From NCBI GenBank assembly GCA_025345505.1, contig JANVCC010000022.1, positions 28,971,243-29,035,242 on the forward strand: a stretch of 64,000 nt of DNA, written 5' to 3'. Under the pieces are notes generated by a model, which saw only the letters and a list, made by a program, of their open reading frames with translations, had not been told where the DNA came from and did no database searches. Made by a program: the position numbers and the translations under genes. Shown here one piece after another: positions 24,901 through 36,536 of the stretch; the first letter of the stretch is position 1; the number at the start of each line of letters is the position of its first letter. This DNA comes from Todiramphus chloris collaris. Lineage: Eukaryota; Chordata; Aves; Coraciiformes; Alcedinidae.

Positions 24901-27900
24901 TTACACATTTCTTACCCTTTTTTGTTACTAGCAGTATTAAAGCAGCACCTAAATGCCACAAAGGCTCCATTGTGCTAGATAGTCACCAGACACAAAAGGA
25001 AGACTTGTCCTAGAAAGTTTTGCTGCTATACTGCACCCCAAAGGTCTAGAGCACAGAAACTATTTAAGTGGGAGAGGCTTTTCTGACAGAAACAACTACT
25101 TTGAGTAGAATGAATTATACACAAAAAGCCTTTCATTATTATTTCTCCACTAGGATGTGTGTCCCCCACTCCAGGTATGTTATAAAAAGCTAAAGTAAAA
25201 GCATCCAATATCTGAGTGGCAGAGAAGTGCCCCAGTTTTTGTGTAAATACACTAGGCAGTCAGAGGGGGTAGTACGGCCAGAAGCAGAATCTGCCATGGG
25301 CCACAGAGAAGAGGCTTCCTCCTACTGAGAGCGACAGAAGTGCTGAGACTCACTGCAATTCTTCAGAGGGATTTTCCCTTGAATGAAAAATCCAATATAT
25401 TTTCTTAGGGACTTGAGGCAAAGCATAAGGACAGATTTCAGCCTGCTCTATTCTTTGGAGAGGATTATATCACTAGAAAAAACGTAGCCAAGGAAACATC
25501 AGCTGGGGACTGTGAATCTGTCCAAGTTGTTCAATAAGCAGTGGAGCTCACTGATCAGTTTGAATGGCTGAGTAAGTTCTGGAGTTGCCTGAGTGGTCCT
25601 CTCAGTGTTTTCAAAGCACAAAGGGATTTTTCTTATTATTATCAATATCTTTCTCTTCTGATTTTTTTTTAATTAGTTAAAATTTAAATGTCAAAATGTT
25701 ATGTATTGACATTATCAAACCATTCCCACTGTTTTGAGTTTGGTTTCACTCTCCTTTGATTCATCTGTTTATTGATATTTTTTGATACTGATTTTTCAGT
25801 CTCTTTTAAGGTGGAATTTTTTTTTTAACTCTGAATGTTCTCACAGGAGAAGAAAATCATTGCTACCTAGTTCTACTGAGAGTTATTAGTTGCTTTAAGA
25901 CAACATTTTACAAGCAAAATTAAAACACAATTATTTCATATACTACCCTGATAATTTTACTCATACTGGATATTGTTTAATTCCTACAGAAGTCTATGAT
26001 TAACATGAAAAAAATGGGCAATATTTTGAGACCAGATATATATAATTTAGCCCTTCATACCCTGAATTATTCTGTCCTACTAATCTTAATTTCTTAATAT
26101 TCTTAATATTACCTACTAAAATTTTTACCCATAAATCTAGTCTTCCAGGTGGAAGCTCAGAGACAGTCTTGTATGTCATATGCACTGGGCCTTATTGTTA
26201 TTAACTTCATCCATCATAAATTTTCCCTTCCATCTCTCTTTTCATCTCATTCATTTTCCACCTTCCTATTATTAACTCCAAACCTCTTTTCCTTCATGAG
26301 TTTTGTGGCACTCAGGTATTATGGTCTGTTTCTCTGACCTTCCATAATAACTTCCATCATACCTTTTTCCTTCATAATATTTTCTCTGCCACTGATGCTT
26401 TTTCTTGGGCTGGTTCATTGTCTTAGACTTAAAAATAGCCCGAGAAGCCTCCACTGGGAGGGAAAGGAAAAAGGGGAAAAAAGTAGGTGGGATAGAATGG
26501 CAAAAATAGGAAAAACTGTAGGACAAGGGAAGGGGAAAGGAAAAAGGGAAAAAGGATAAGGAAATACAGGTTCCAAAAACTCTCTTTACCAATTTTATCT
26601 ATTTTTCCACCAGCTTTCTTTCTCAGTGCAAATCCTTCAGTTATGTATTATACTTTTCCAAACAAATTACTTATTACCCTCCCTTGGCTATTTACTGTCT
26701 TCCTTTTTTTTCAGACAGATATCTTTTCTGAAGTGTCTTCCAGGTATAACAATTCTTTCTGCAGCAACAGTTTCCACCACTTTTGACCAAGTCAAAAGCA
26801 ATATTCTTCACAAGGCAGTGTGTGATTTTCTGTGGGACACCTGGGCTGCTCAGGTCTAGGGTTTCTTGAGTATAGGCAAGGCTGTCTTGACCCTGTTTTT
26901 AAAATCCAAATCTTTCAACATGGAGGAATTTTGTGGCCCTGTGATTTCTATGCTATAACTATAATCAATGACATAATGATTAGTGCCTTGTATATCCTGC
27001 TATCTATATATTTTTCCAAAGGCAGCATGTACATTGACTAACTTTTGCTGTCTCACAGAATGTACCATTATCAGAAATTAGCAAACAATTCACTGATAAA
27101 GGAAGTAAAATGTCAGCAACAGAAAAAGATTGTTTCTCCCAAAAGCTTTTCGCAGGTGTATAGAAAATGCCCATAGACCTTCCCATACAATAAGGGTATT
27201 GCTTGGGTGTCTACCATATCATCCACACTTGTGACACCTTACCAGATCACAGCACAGGGTGTTGGGGCTACAAAAAGAGCAGCAAGTTGTTCTGATACAC
27301 AAGACATTGACAGTCAAAATCTAGTTCAGAAGTGACCCTTCCAAATCTGTCTACAGAGTCTCGGGATTTCCTTGACAAGTCTCAAAGCTCTCAAATCTCC
27401 TGCATTCTGCCAACAGATCTACTAAATCTTGGATGAATTAGCATTTTATTCTCCTTCCTCATTACAAGAATATAAGTGTTATTATCCATACTGTTTGAAG
27501 AGCTTTTTGCCATTCTATGATTTTTTTTTCCCCTTTGGTAGTGTTCTGGGCTTGATCCAGATGCCTTCACAACTTGGCCTTTCTCATACAGAGAGAGATT
27601 TACTTTCCTAAATCTAGGTACTAAATCCTTAAATTACAGTTTAAATGGACATTTACTATCATGTCTGATCGCTATTAGAAGCATCATTCTCATTCAAAGT
27701 ATCCAGGAAAGTGTAACTTTAGAAATGAGCCATGCCATTGACTAGAATTATAGACCAGTTTTGTGCTGCTATATATATCTCTGCTGGTTCCTAAACTCAG
27801 GCAGTTCCTCTTCATTTAATGTCTCTTTCTAAGAATTGTGGAAGTGCTCACCCCTCTGTGAAAATGGTTACTATCACTAAGCATATGATATGAGCACATG

Positions 27901-29079
27901 GGAGAAGATGGTCCTCTCAGCTGTTTGATTGTTAGATACCTTAGTGTTCATCATTTACTGGGCAACAGCATCATATCTAATGTTATGCAAATCCAAGGCT
28001 TATAAAAGCATGGATCATTAGGGCTATTTTGCCAAACCTTTACGAAGGTGCTCCAGGGATTCACTAAGCCCATTATTTATCTTCTGTTGTCTTAAAAGGT
28101 CAATGAGTAGCAAGTTAGCAAGTGTAAATTACACTGCAGAAGCAAAAATGAATACATTCTGCACCAGAGACCAAATGCAACAGAGAGCATTCAGGCTAGT
28201 AAGGCACAGTGATGACACTGGCCTGGGCCTAAAAATCAAAATGCACTAATCCACAAGTTTACTTTTCCCATGGGATGTATAATTTTAACAGAGATATTCA
28301 GAGTGTGGGCACCCACACCCATTACAGAATATGATAAACATATTTTGAGCCAAGACTCCCCCACACACCCCCCAAATCATTAGCACTTCATTTCTAATTC
28401 AGATGCTGCTTTCTTCAAGCCTCTTTCAAATCAAGAGAAAGTTAGTCATTGGAACAAAAATATTTTATATTCATTTGCTTTCTAAGGTTATAGCTTTTCT
28501 TTCCAGTACACCCAGTCTTTACCCAGTGATTTCTTTGTCTTTTTTTTCTAAATTAATTTCTAAATAAATGGTCTATTTAAAAGCAGAAACAGACATGCAT
28601 CTGTCAGTATTCCTGCCATCAAGTGAAAATTATGCCTCAACAGCTAAAAGGCCTGGTGTATGGTAACCCCTGGAAAGGTACATAAATCTCACAATTTTCC
28701 ATCATTCAGCTTTTAAGCTTCTGGACAGGAACTGCTAAGAAAAGAGCAATCATTTCATCTCCACACACATAGAAAAGATAGTCTATTCTGATGATAACTT
28801 AATAGGCAAGACTGCTACTTTAAAAACAAAATGTTTATAGTGGAAAAATATTCTAAGTTAATAATCAGCATATATTATATAGCACAGAATATTATATACC
28901 TACTTTTGTTACAGGAAAAATCCCTTACAGTAGTACCAAGTTGTTTGGTTCTAGGACACTACATAAAATCGGTTGCTGATTCATGCTGTTTTACAGCCAG
29001 ACCAGGTGGGTTTTTACGATCTCTAACTCAACAGTGCAGAACTGGGGGGATTCCCTCAAAGGCAGAGGAAATTAGGGAC
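24901..29079. other. AT-rich noncoding DNA with a purine/pyrimidine-biased patch
   Basis: No gene recognised. The one compositional oddity is the pyrimidine-rich then purine-rich patch at 26,221-26,556, listed separately. Open frames in that patch are composition artefacts. Confidence 0.55.
26456..26556. repeat. Two homopurine tracts (28 and 32 nt)
   Basis: Bases 26,456-26,483 and 26,525-26,556 are uninterrupted A/G on the + strand, built from GGGA, GGAAA and AAAAAGGG units. A strongly pyrimidine-rich stretch lies upstream (26,221-26,400). Long homopurine runs can adopt triplex structure. The window shows no gene that this would regulate. Confidence 0.75.
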
Positions 29080-29537
29080 TGTAGTGGGTCTGTCTGAGCT
29101 GCTTTTCCCCACCCAGCCCTCATGCTGCAGCACTGGGAGCTGGAGGGTGTTGATAACACACCCATGTTATGACTGCCAGTGCTCACACGGCACCAGAGGA
29201 TGGGGGGCAGGATGGGGGAGAAGATACAGCCAACCTGAGCTGACCAGTGGGACATTCCATACCATGTGACATCAGCTCAACTATAAAGGGAGAGGGCAGG
29301 AGGAGGATGGGGAGGCATTCGGCTTTGCCCTCCGAGCAACTGCTACATGTTCCTGAAGCCCTGCTGCCTGGACTCAGCCCGACATCGCCTGCAGACGGGA
29401 AGTAGAGAATAACTCTATCACAACCCACGGCTCTTTGCGTCTTATTCTCTCCCTGTGTGCCGTGCTGACGGGGGCCGGGGGGAGTGATAGAAGGGCTTGG
29501 TGGGCACCTGGTGCCCAGCCAGGGTAAACCCACCACA
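29080..29537 (+). mobile_element. Solo LTR, ERVL-type, related to the 3,580 LTR
   Basis: The 458-bp element starts TGTAGTGGGTCTGTCTGAGC and ends GGTAAACCCACCACA. The flanking GGAC at 29,076-29,079 and 29,538-29,541 is a short target duplication (4 clear bases; 5 would be expected for ERVL). TATAAA lies at 29,282-29,287, near the middle. A 31-bp block at 29,241-29,271 matches 3,804-3,834 of the first LTR at 25 of 31 positions, and both elements end in a similar GGTTAAACC/GGTAAACCC motif. It is GC-richer than its surroundings and has no internal genes beside it. Open frames on either strand inside it are incidental. Confidence 0.82.
29282..29287 (+). promoter_or_regulatory. LTR TATA box
   Basis: TATAAA lies about 200 bp into the LTR, followed by a G/A-rich stretch and then the presumed R region. 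It is in the position of a retroviral U3 promoter. Confidence 0.55.
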
Positions 29538-29541
29538 GGAC

Positions 29542-31069
29542 ATATAAAGTCCAAGGCCCTGCAGGCAAATAAAGAAAAACAGCAAAACCAAGATGAGAGC
29601 CAAGTTGTGTGTGAACCAGAAGTCGTGGGGCAGATGATGTGTTGAAGTCCCGCAGTCTGTGCTCTGGGGGTCAGACTGAGACTACCCTAATTCCAGCTGG
29701 CTTTTGGTGCTCTCATCTGTGAGGAAGATCAGACTGAGGTTTATCTGTTATGTAGGTCAATATCAGTGATTTTATCTGTTTTCTGGTTTTAATATGAAAA
29801 AAATCTCTCTACTTGTGAATTACATGCAATAGAGTTATGATGGTGCAAGGTGTCTTATATTTTTAAAGCTTTCCCTCTCTTTTGTTTGCATTATAGTGTG
29901 TTTGATTCTTCCCTGCTCAGTAGACCTCGTCTGGGCTGAGACTTTCTGCAATTAAAATGACTGGTTGAGTAAAAGACTGAATCCTGCAGTAAAAGAATGA
30001 CTGTACAGCTCCTCATCTGATCAAAATGTTTCCTAAAATCCAGACACATCCTCTTGGCCCAGGTCTATATGAATTACTCAGTGTGTAATTTGGGGGGGCT
30101 TTTTTGGTGAAGTTTCTGTTGAGTAATGAGGGAGATGTATTCTCTTCTCTCTTCTTCTTTGGTACCTCCTCCTATTACAGTATTTCAAATTCTTTCCAAA
30201 GGTTTTCCCAACAGTATTGCTCTCACCACTCCACAATTTGGATATTTTCCTTCTCAATCTCCAGCCCATTTTTTATTATTCCTCTGATAATCAATGACGG
30301 TGATGACCATCATTTTTCAATATCTAGGTGTGTCCCTTTAGTTTTCAGCACTGCAATATAAAATTGGGGTCAATAGCTTGGGGTGCTGTAAATTCATATT
30401 AGGAGACTGGCTATTTAGCTACAAACTCTTTCAGATCAGACTAAGGGAACCAGTTGCAGAAAGTCAACTACACAGCCAAGGTCACAGTCAAAAAAAACAG
30501 GAACTGAAAACTCGATTTTGGGATCCCAAGATAAAATCATGATCAATTTTCACTAATTTAGTGCTCTGTAAAGCCACTCTGAGGTGATTTTAGCAATCTG
30601 TTCTCATTGGTGATCTCCTGAAGCCTGATGCTATCAAATCTCACAATTTTATTGCCAGTAATAAGATATTTAACGTGCTGTCTTGGAGACCCTCATCTTC
30701 TAAGAATGGCGATAATCTTTGATAATTTCAGCAGACATTTGCAAAATAATAGAGTTTCTTACCTCTAATGGAAATGAGATGTTCAAAAAGATTAATTTTA
30801 AGAAATCCAACACTGAATGAGAAATAAGCATAGATTTGCTCCAGAACTTTCTTGAATTATTATTTCATAACAATTTTAATGGCCAAGGTCTGTTTTCAAG
30901 TGTTTAAGCTGCTAATACTGTAGTATCTTTAAAAAGCTCTGAAAGCTGAAACAAAATGATCATAAATCAAGAAAGCCAAGCTGTTACACACCCCCAGAAA
31001 TTGTAATAGGAGACAGAGTATAATCGTAAAATCACATGAAATCATTTTCCCACACAGTGCTGGTATAGA
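29542..31069. other. Noncoding DNA, no gene seen
   Basis: No recognisable gene or transposon between the LTR and the old LINE fragment. A GGGGGGG run followed by TTTTTT lies near 30,092. Confidence 0.55.
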
Positions 31070-31405
31070 TTCACCTGGAATACTATGTCAAGTTTTAGGA
31101 GCATACATGGAGAAACTTCTAGGGATGCCAATTCTCTGAGAATATTTGGGTTGCATAGCTTAAAGAAACATGAAAGAGGGCACCAATAAATCTCCAACAG
31201 CCTGAAAGGATACTGGTAAAAATAATCTGTTTTTCATACCCATGGCCTGTAGGATAAGGAGCAATGGCCTTAAACATGCAGCAACATGTAAATTAAATAT
31301 GAAAGAAATTAATGTTAGAAAGATTAGTGAAATCCTTGACCAGATTACCTTGAGAATCTGTATAGGTCTTCAAGAATGAATTAGACAATCATCAACAATG
31401 ATATG
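31070..31405 (+). mobile_element. Ancient CR1/L3-like LINE 3' fragment
   Basis: Translated in the + direction the segment gives a decayed C-terminal ORF2 of CR1-clade LINEs. It starts with a relic of the 'LEYCVQ..GAYMEKL' block. Further on, around 31,220-31,310, comes NNLFFIPMACRIRSNGLKHAA, then CKLNMKEINVRKI, matching the family's usual 'R.RGNG.KL...LNIRK' order. Stops and frame changes are present. The divergence is much higher than in the CR1 copies at 24.4 or 41.7 kb, so it is an older insertion. Exact ends cannot be set by eye. Confidence 0.6.
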
Positions 31406-34400
31406 AACAGGAATGTCCTACCTTGAAAAATAGGGATAGTTCACGTGAAGTCCTTCCTATTACAATTCTGAGTTTTTCTAGAATACGTTTTGGTTCTATG
31501 CTTCACCTAGAAGACTTTCTTTCAAACCAATTGAAATGTGTTGAAAGACAGCGGAGAGGAGAAATTTCAAGAGACCTTGGCCTTGTAAGAAGGGGAAGGA
31601 GGACCATGCATCCCAAGCTCCAAGAAGGGCTGGATAGAGCAGCAGCCATATCTGTATGGTATGACCAGGACATGAATACGTCACAGGAGGATGTCAGCAG
31701 CACCCTTTGTTTTCCATTTCCCAATAACACTGTAACAGCTTTTTCCCCTGTTGTTTTTCTTTACTTTCTCTTGTATGTCCTGTTTTAAATCCTGTCTCTT
31801 TATTCATTATTCAGTATTCCTTTTGAAATGCTTTGAAGCACTAAATTTACCAAGCAAGATGCTGTTCATTCTCCTGGTGTGTTGATCAGAAGACCAAAGG
31901 AAAGTAAAATAAAAATCCTGTTCTCAGACGTGTCCTGCTCTCCTTGACTTTAATGGGAATGGTACATGCATTTGAAATTAAGATGTCTTGTTCAAATAGC
32001 AAAAGTGCGTGCAGCTGTTTGCTTGCTAAGCAAAGAACCTGGGACTGAGAATCTGTCTGACTGCATGTCCTTTCCAAGTTTATTGTAAGAGCTGACTTAA
32101 AAACTAGGCACCAGGACCTGTCATATACCAGGCATTTCAGCCAGCAAAGGAAAGTTATCTCCTTCACACCAAAATGTTGTGAAGAGAGTTAAAAAAAATC
32201 CACATGCCATTAGCTGATCTCTTGAATGTTCTTCCTTCTTATGATGAAATAGTCTGTGCTTTATAACAAGAGATAAAGGATAACGTCTTCCAATGCTTGT
32301 TATAATGAAAAACCAGTACGACTTCTTTCTGTGCCTGTGTAGACACGTTACATCACAGCACTTCCACTGGAACATATCATGATTTCATTTCCTATGAGGA
32401 AAGAAAGAGGTATACAAGCACATTTCAATTTGAACTTGAACCTATCTACGTATTAAGAGCAGCACAATCATTCTTCTTCAGTTCATTCACGGAAACCTGA
32501 TCCATGTTGACCTAAAAAACTCTATACTGTGCACTTTAACTGGGTACATTGCAACATATAAACAACTGGACTGCAATTGTTGACACTATGGCAGTGAATA
32601 TAGTGTTACTTTTCAGTGGTGCTTTGGGTATCTTCTGAATAATTCAGTTCATCAAATGTAAAGCTTACAGTAAGTAAATTGCATTACAAAGGACTTGTTA
32701 AACACTTTATGAATGAAAGCTTGAAATTTTTATCTAGGCTCTGACTGCAATTTCACAATTTTAATTCTAATTTTTTTTTTTTCACATAATCTGACACAAA
32801 ATGCTAGCACAATTAATTTTGCCATTAAACTATTTGAGAAAAATATATACCAACTTTCCCAAAAGAAATATTTTTAAATGATCCCTTCTTGGAAAGTGCT
32901 TCATAATAATGTAACTGTTCTGTGATTTCCTCCAGCTACCCAATCCCCCAATAAATAAACACTATATTGATACTCAGGGCCAACTGTGAACTTCTAAAAC
33001 TAATAATTTTAAAAATCCATTATGTCTCTAGCCAAAAGTCTCGTTTACAATAGGATGCCTCAGCTTCTGCAACAAGAAAAAGGCAATCCTTCTTCTAGCA
33101 ATTCTGTATTTGTTAGCATAGCACCGATATTTCCCACTTCTCCAGCATGACTTTTTTCTGCTTTCTGTGCACACCTTCCTTCCTATCCACAAACATCTCT
33201 AAAATAACTTATTACACCTCTTTAATTTGTTGGGGGGCTTTCTGCATTACCTGAAGAGTAATATTTTGTTTCTGCACTGTGACTACATTATAGAGGAAAA
33301 TAATGAATAATTTGTACTAAATTAGGAAGTATCCACTTTCAAAGATGAATTTTCATACGAATGTTTTTTACTTCGTTATAACCCTTAGTATAACTTCAGT
33401 AGCCATTCAGTACCCTATGAACTTTCCAAAGTTCACAAATAACACAAAAACAGTCTTGAATACTTTCAATTCTATTTATACCAAATGAATTAAGTTCACT
33501 TTTGGGAACAAGACAAAAGCTGTTGAGTGCATTTGCAACTTTTAGCCCAGCTGTATTCTGGGAAAAATAAGCCATACGCAAAAAAGATATCCTGAAAAGT
33601 TTAAGGCACAGCACTGAACTTGTGGTGCTCAGGTCAGTAAACTCCATTGTCCCAGAAGACACAGTGCTACAGGTATCTTGTACTTGGGGTGGTTACTAAA
33701 ATTATATCCCTTTGGTTATTATATCACTGCAAGTGCACAGACATGTATTTTGTCGTGGAATAAACATAATTACACTACCCTTTTTTTCCATTGTAGCATT
33801 ACACCATATTCACAGCACACAAGAACAATAAACCACACAAGAACAAAGAGGGTTCATATTGGTGGTGTAATTTGCAGTGGTATAATTATGCCAGTATATT
33901 TCTCAATGGATAAAAGCCATCACAGTGGTTTCTCCCTAGAAGTTGGCTTACAGGGTGATTTGAAGGAGAAAAAGCAGATGGGCAACACGAGGAACTCTAT
34001 AACTATTACCTTGATTTCTGTATGCAAAACCAGTGAGTTTGGTCCATGGAAAGGCTTCTCACTTGACAACACTCCTCATCTGCGTGAAGTAGAGCAAAAT
34101 ATGAATATTAAATGAGAATTAATTAGCATAGTATGGAGGGGAAGATAATCTTTATCAGAAAATAAAAAAAATTGTTTATATTTCTACATAGAAGTGAATC
34201 CATTACAAGAACTGTTGACACTTACAAAGCAAAGGAAGGAAAATTGTAGAAGGAACCTGTTTTGTAGAACAGAAACCAGAAACTGTAACCCAAAATGAAA
34301 GATAACAATGTGACAGAAAAATATGCAACAAAACCATAGCTGTTAAAAATGTTATAATTATGTGATGATAAAATGCAGGTGCTTAATGAAGAAATCTATT

Positions 34401-34511
34401 TCTACTCCGAATTCTCTTCTGATCTATGGGATGTCTCTGAACAGAAATTTTAAACAGATACAATTAATTAGAAGAATGTAAAGGTTTGAAGATGTTATCC
34501 TGACTGGTATT
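31406..34511. other. AT-rich noncoding DNA with two unassigned open frames
   Basis: Two + frames are longer than average, at 31,423-31,788 (121 codons) and 33,678-34,115 (145 codons). Neither shows a domain, signal peptide or splice context that I recognise. The first ends in a hydrophobic run encoded by T-rich DNA. I leave both uncalled. Confidence 0.5.
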
Positions 34512-35173
34512 TTCATAGAAACACAGAATCATAGCATGGTTTGGATCGGAAGGGACATTGAAGATCATCTAGTTCCAACCCCCTGCTGTAAGCAGGGGCA
34601 CCTTCCACCATATCAGATTGCTCAAGGCCTTGTCCAACCTGGCCTTTAATACTTCCAGTGAGGAGGCACCCACAACTTCTCAGGGCAACCTATTTGAGTG
34701 TCTCACCTTCCCACTAGTGGAGAATTTCTTCCTTACATCTCATCTAAAAGTACCCTCTTTCAGTTCAAAGCCATTACCCCTTGTACTATCACTACGTGCC
34801 TTTGTAACAAGACCCTCTCCAGCTTTCCTGAAGGTCCCCTTTAAGTACGAGTAGGCTGCTACAAGATGTCCCCAAGGCCTTCCTTCTGCAGGATAAACAA
34901 CCTCCTCTCTCTCAGCCTGTCTTCATAGAAGAGGTGTTTTAGTCCTCTGATAATCCTCATGGCCCTCCACAGGTCCACGTCCTTCTTATGTTGCAGGCTC
35001 CAGAGCTGAACAGAGTACTCCGGGTGAGGTGCCACGAGAGTGAAGTAGAGGGCGAGAATCCCCATCCTGGACCGACCCATCACGCTTCTTCTGGCGCCTC
35101 CCAGGGCATGGCTGGCTTTCTGGGCTGCAGGTGCACATCGCCAGGTCATGTCGCGGCTCCCATCGACCAACAC
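34512..35173 (-). mobile_element. CR1 LINE, 3' half of a minus-strand element split by insertion
   Basis: Read on the minus strand, this runs from within ORF2 to the CR1 3' end. Starting at 35,173 it encodes VLVDGSRDMTWRCAPAAQKA. The SVQLWSLQHKKDVDLW and MRIIRGLKHL...YEDRLRE blocks follow, then the 3' UTR with AACTAGATGATC and a terminal ATTCTGTG-like tail near 34,520. The reading frame is damaged. The homology stops abruptly at 35,173 in the middle of the EKDLG-VLVD region. The upstream part of the same frame resumes at 38,904 on the far side of the plus-strand CR1, so the two pieces are read here as one element. Confidence 0.88.
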
Positions 35174-35650
35174 TCGCCGAAGAGACCAGCACCAGCGAAG
35201 GTAAGTCCGCACTGGGGAAGGGGATCGTGGCACAAAGGGCCGGCAAGGAGCTCTTCGGGGGGCTTTCTGTGTCCGTGTCGAAGCGGGGAAGGCGGCTCGG
35301 CTGCGCGGGCTGCTGAGATGGCCCGGGCGGAGCAGCAGCACCGGCGCGAGGCGCTGGCGGCGGCCGCAGCCGCGCGCGGTGAAGGCGCCTCAGGGGGCGC
35401 CGAGCCCGGGGCGGGCAGGCGGCGAGACGCCGAGAGGTTTACCGGCTGGGGCAAAGAACGAGGGTCTGCACCCGGCTGAAGGAGGCAGCGCTCCCGGCAC
35501 CAAGCGAAACGGCTGTGTGAAGCCAGCCAGAGCTCCTGCAGGACGGGGCGGTGTGCAGGTGGCGGGCTGCAGGGAGTGCCGCAGCCTCGCCGGGGCGGCA
35601 GGGGCAGCCATGGGGGCGGTGTGAGCAGGGGCACGATCCGCTCAGCCCGG
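35174..35650 (+). promoter_or_regulatory. CR1 5' leader forming a CpG-rich island
   Basis: This is the only strongly CpG-rich stretch in the window (for example GGCGGCGAGACGCCGAG near 35,421). It begins at the insertion point and runs into the ORF1 relic. The 5' UTR of CR1 acts as its internal promoter in the family. Here it explains the island without any host gene. An ATG in good context at 35,318-35,320 opens a short Ala/Arg-rich frame ending at 35,479. Its status as an ORF1 start is uncertain. Confidence 0.65.
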
Positions 35651-36536
35651 CGGGGCAGCTGCAAGAGGAGGCTGAAAGGCTGCAAGCCGAAGTAGAGAGG
35701 CTTAGGAGCCTGAAATAGAAATGGTCTGGGGGAGCCAGAGTCTGCCCTCCCTGCAGCAGAAGTGGGAGTGCCTGCCAGACAGCAGCAGGATCAATGCCTG
35801 CCATCCTGCATCCTGCCCCTCTCGGGTGGAAGGCAGAAGCCTGAATGAAAGGGCTGAGTGGAGGCAAGTTCATGGCTGCGGCAGAAGGTGAGCACTCTCC
35901 CTGCCTGCCTTACTTCCCCGGGTGCCTTTGGGAAACAGCTATGAGGCCCTGCTGGAAGACAGCCAGCCCAATGGGGATGTGGACGATAGACAGCCTATAC
36001 CAGATGGCCTCCCAGCCATAGAACAACCTCTTCCACAAGGAAGAGAAGGGTTCTAGTTGTTGGAGACTCGCTCCTAAAGGGAACAGAGGGCCCAATATAC
36101 CGAGTTGACCCTCATCATAGGGAAGTCTGTAGTCTACCTAGAGCCTGAATCAGGGACTCCCCTACCTGGTGCAGTCATCAGACTATTACCCACTACTGGT
36201 CTTCCAGACAGGTGGGTAGGAAGTTGCATCCCGTAGTTGGAGGGGAATAAGAGAGACTTCAAGGCCTTGGGACAGTTGGTGAAAGAGACTGGGGCACAAG
36301 TAATTTTCTCTTCCTATTTGTGGGTGATGACATGGGATGGAATAGAAAGATCCAGTCCATAAATACCTGTCTGAGACTGCTGTTACAAGCAGGACTTTGG
36401 GTTCTTTGATCATGGCTGATTTTATGATACACCAGACCTGACAGTAATACGTGGTAAAGGCTTGTCTTGAAGGGGGAAAAGGGTTATAGGCAAAGAATTA
36501 ACAGGGTTCATTCATAGGGTTTTAAACTAGATTTGA
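35500..36536 (+). pseudogene. CR1 ORF1 relic (zinc-knuckle, coiled coil, esterase domain)
   Basis: ORF1 of CR1 is an RNA-binding accessory protein, in birds carrying an SGNH/GDSL-type esterase domain. The pieces visible here are as follows. A Cys-containing GGVQVAGCREC segment lies near 35,545-35,580. A 20-residue leucine-rich coiled coil (QLQEEAERLQAEVERL and following) lies at 35,656-35,715 and is closed by a stop. An esterase block I, LVVGDSLLKGTEGP, lies near 36,053-36,094 and keeps the GDS serine (36,068-36,070). Later blocks with HREVC and DYYPLL-like remnants follow in shifted frames to about 36,530. Multiple in-frame stops are present, and I could not find an intact Asp-x-x-His block, so the enzyme is dead. 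Start and end are approximate. Confidence 0.75.

Noticed and set aside
31423-31788. 121-codon + strand frame
   Set aside because: No recognisable motif. The C-terminal hydrophobic run is T-rich DNA, and competing frames of 62-75 codons overlap it on the other strand.
34988-35685. Several long GC-rich open frames (up to 179 codons) as a host gene's first exon at a CpG island
   Set aside because: They overlap on both strands, straddle the CR1/CR1 junction and have low-complexity Ala/Arg/Pro/Ser content. GC-rich CR1 leader sequence explains them.
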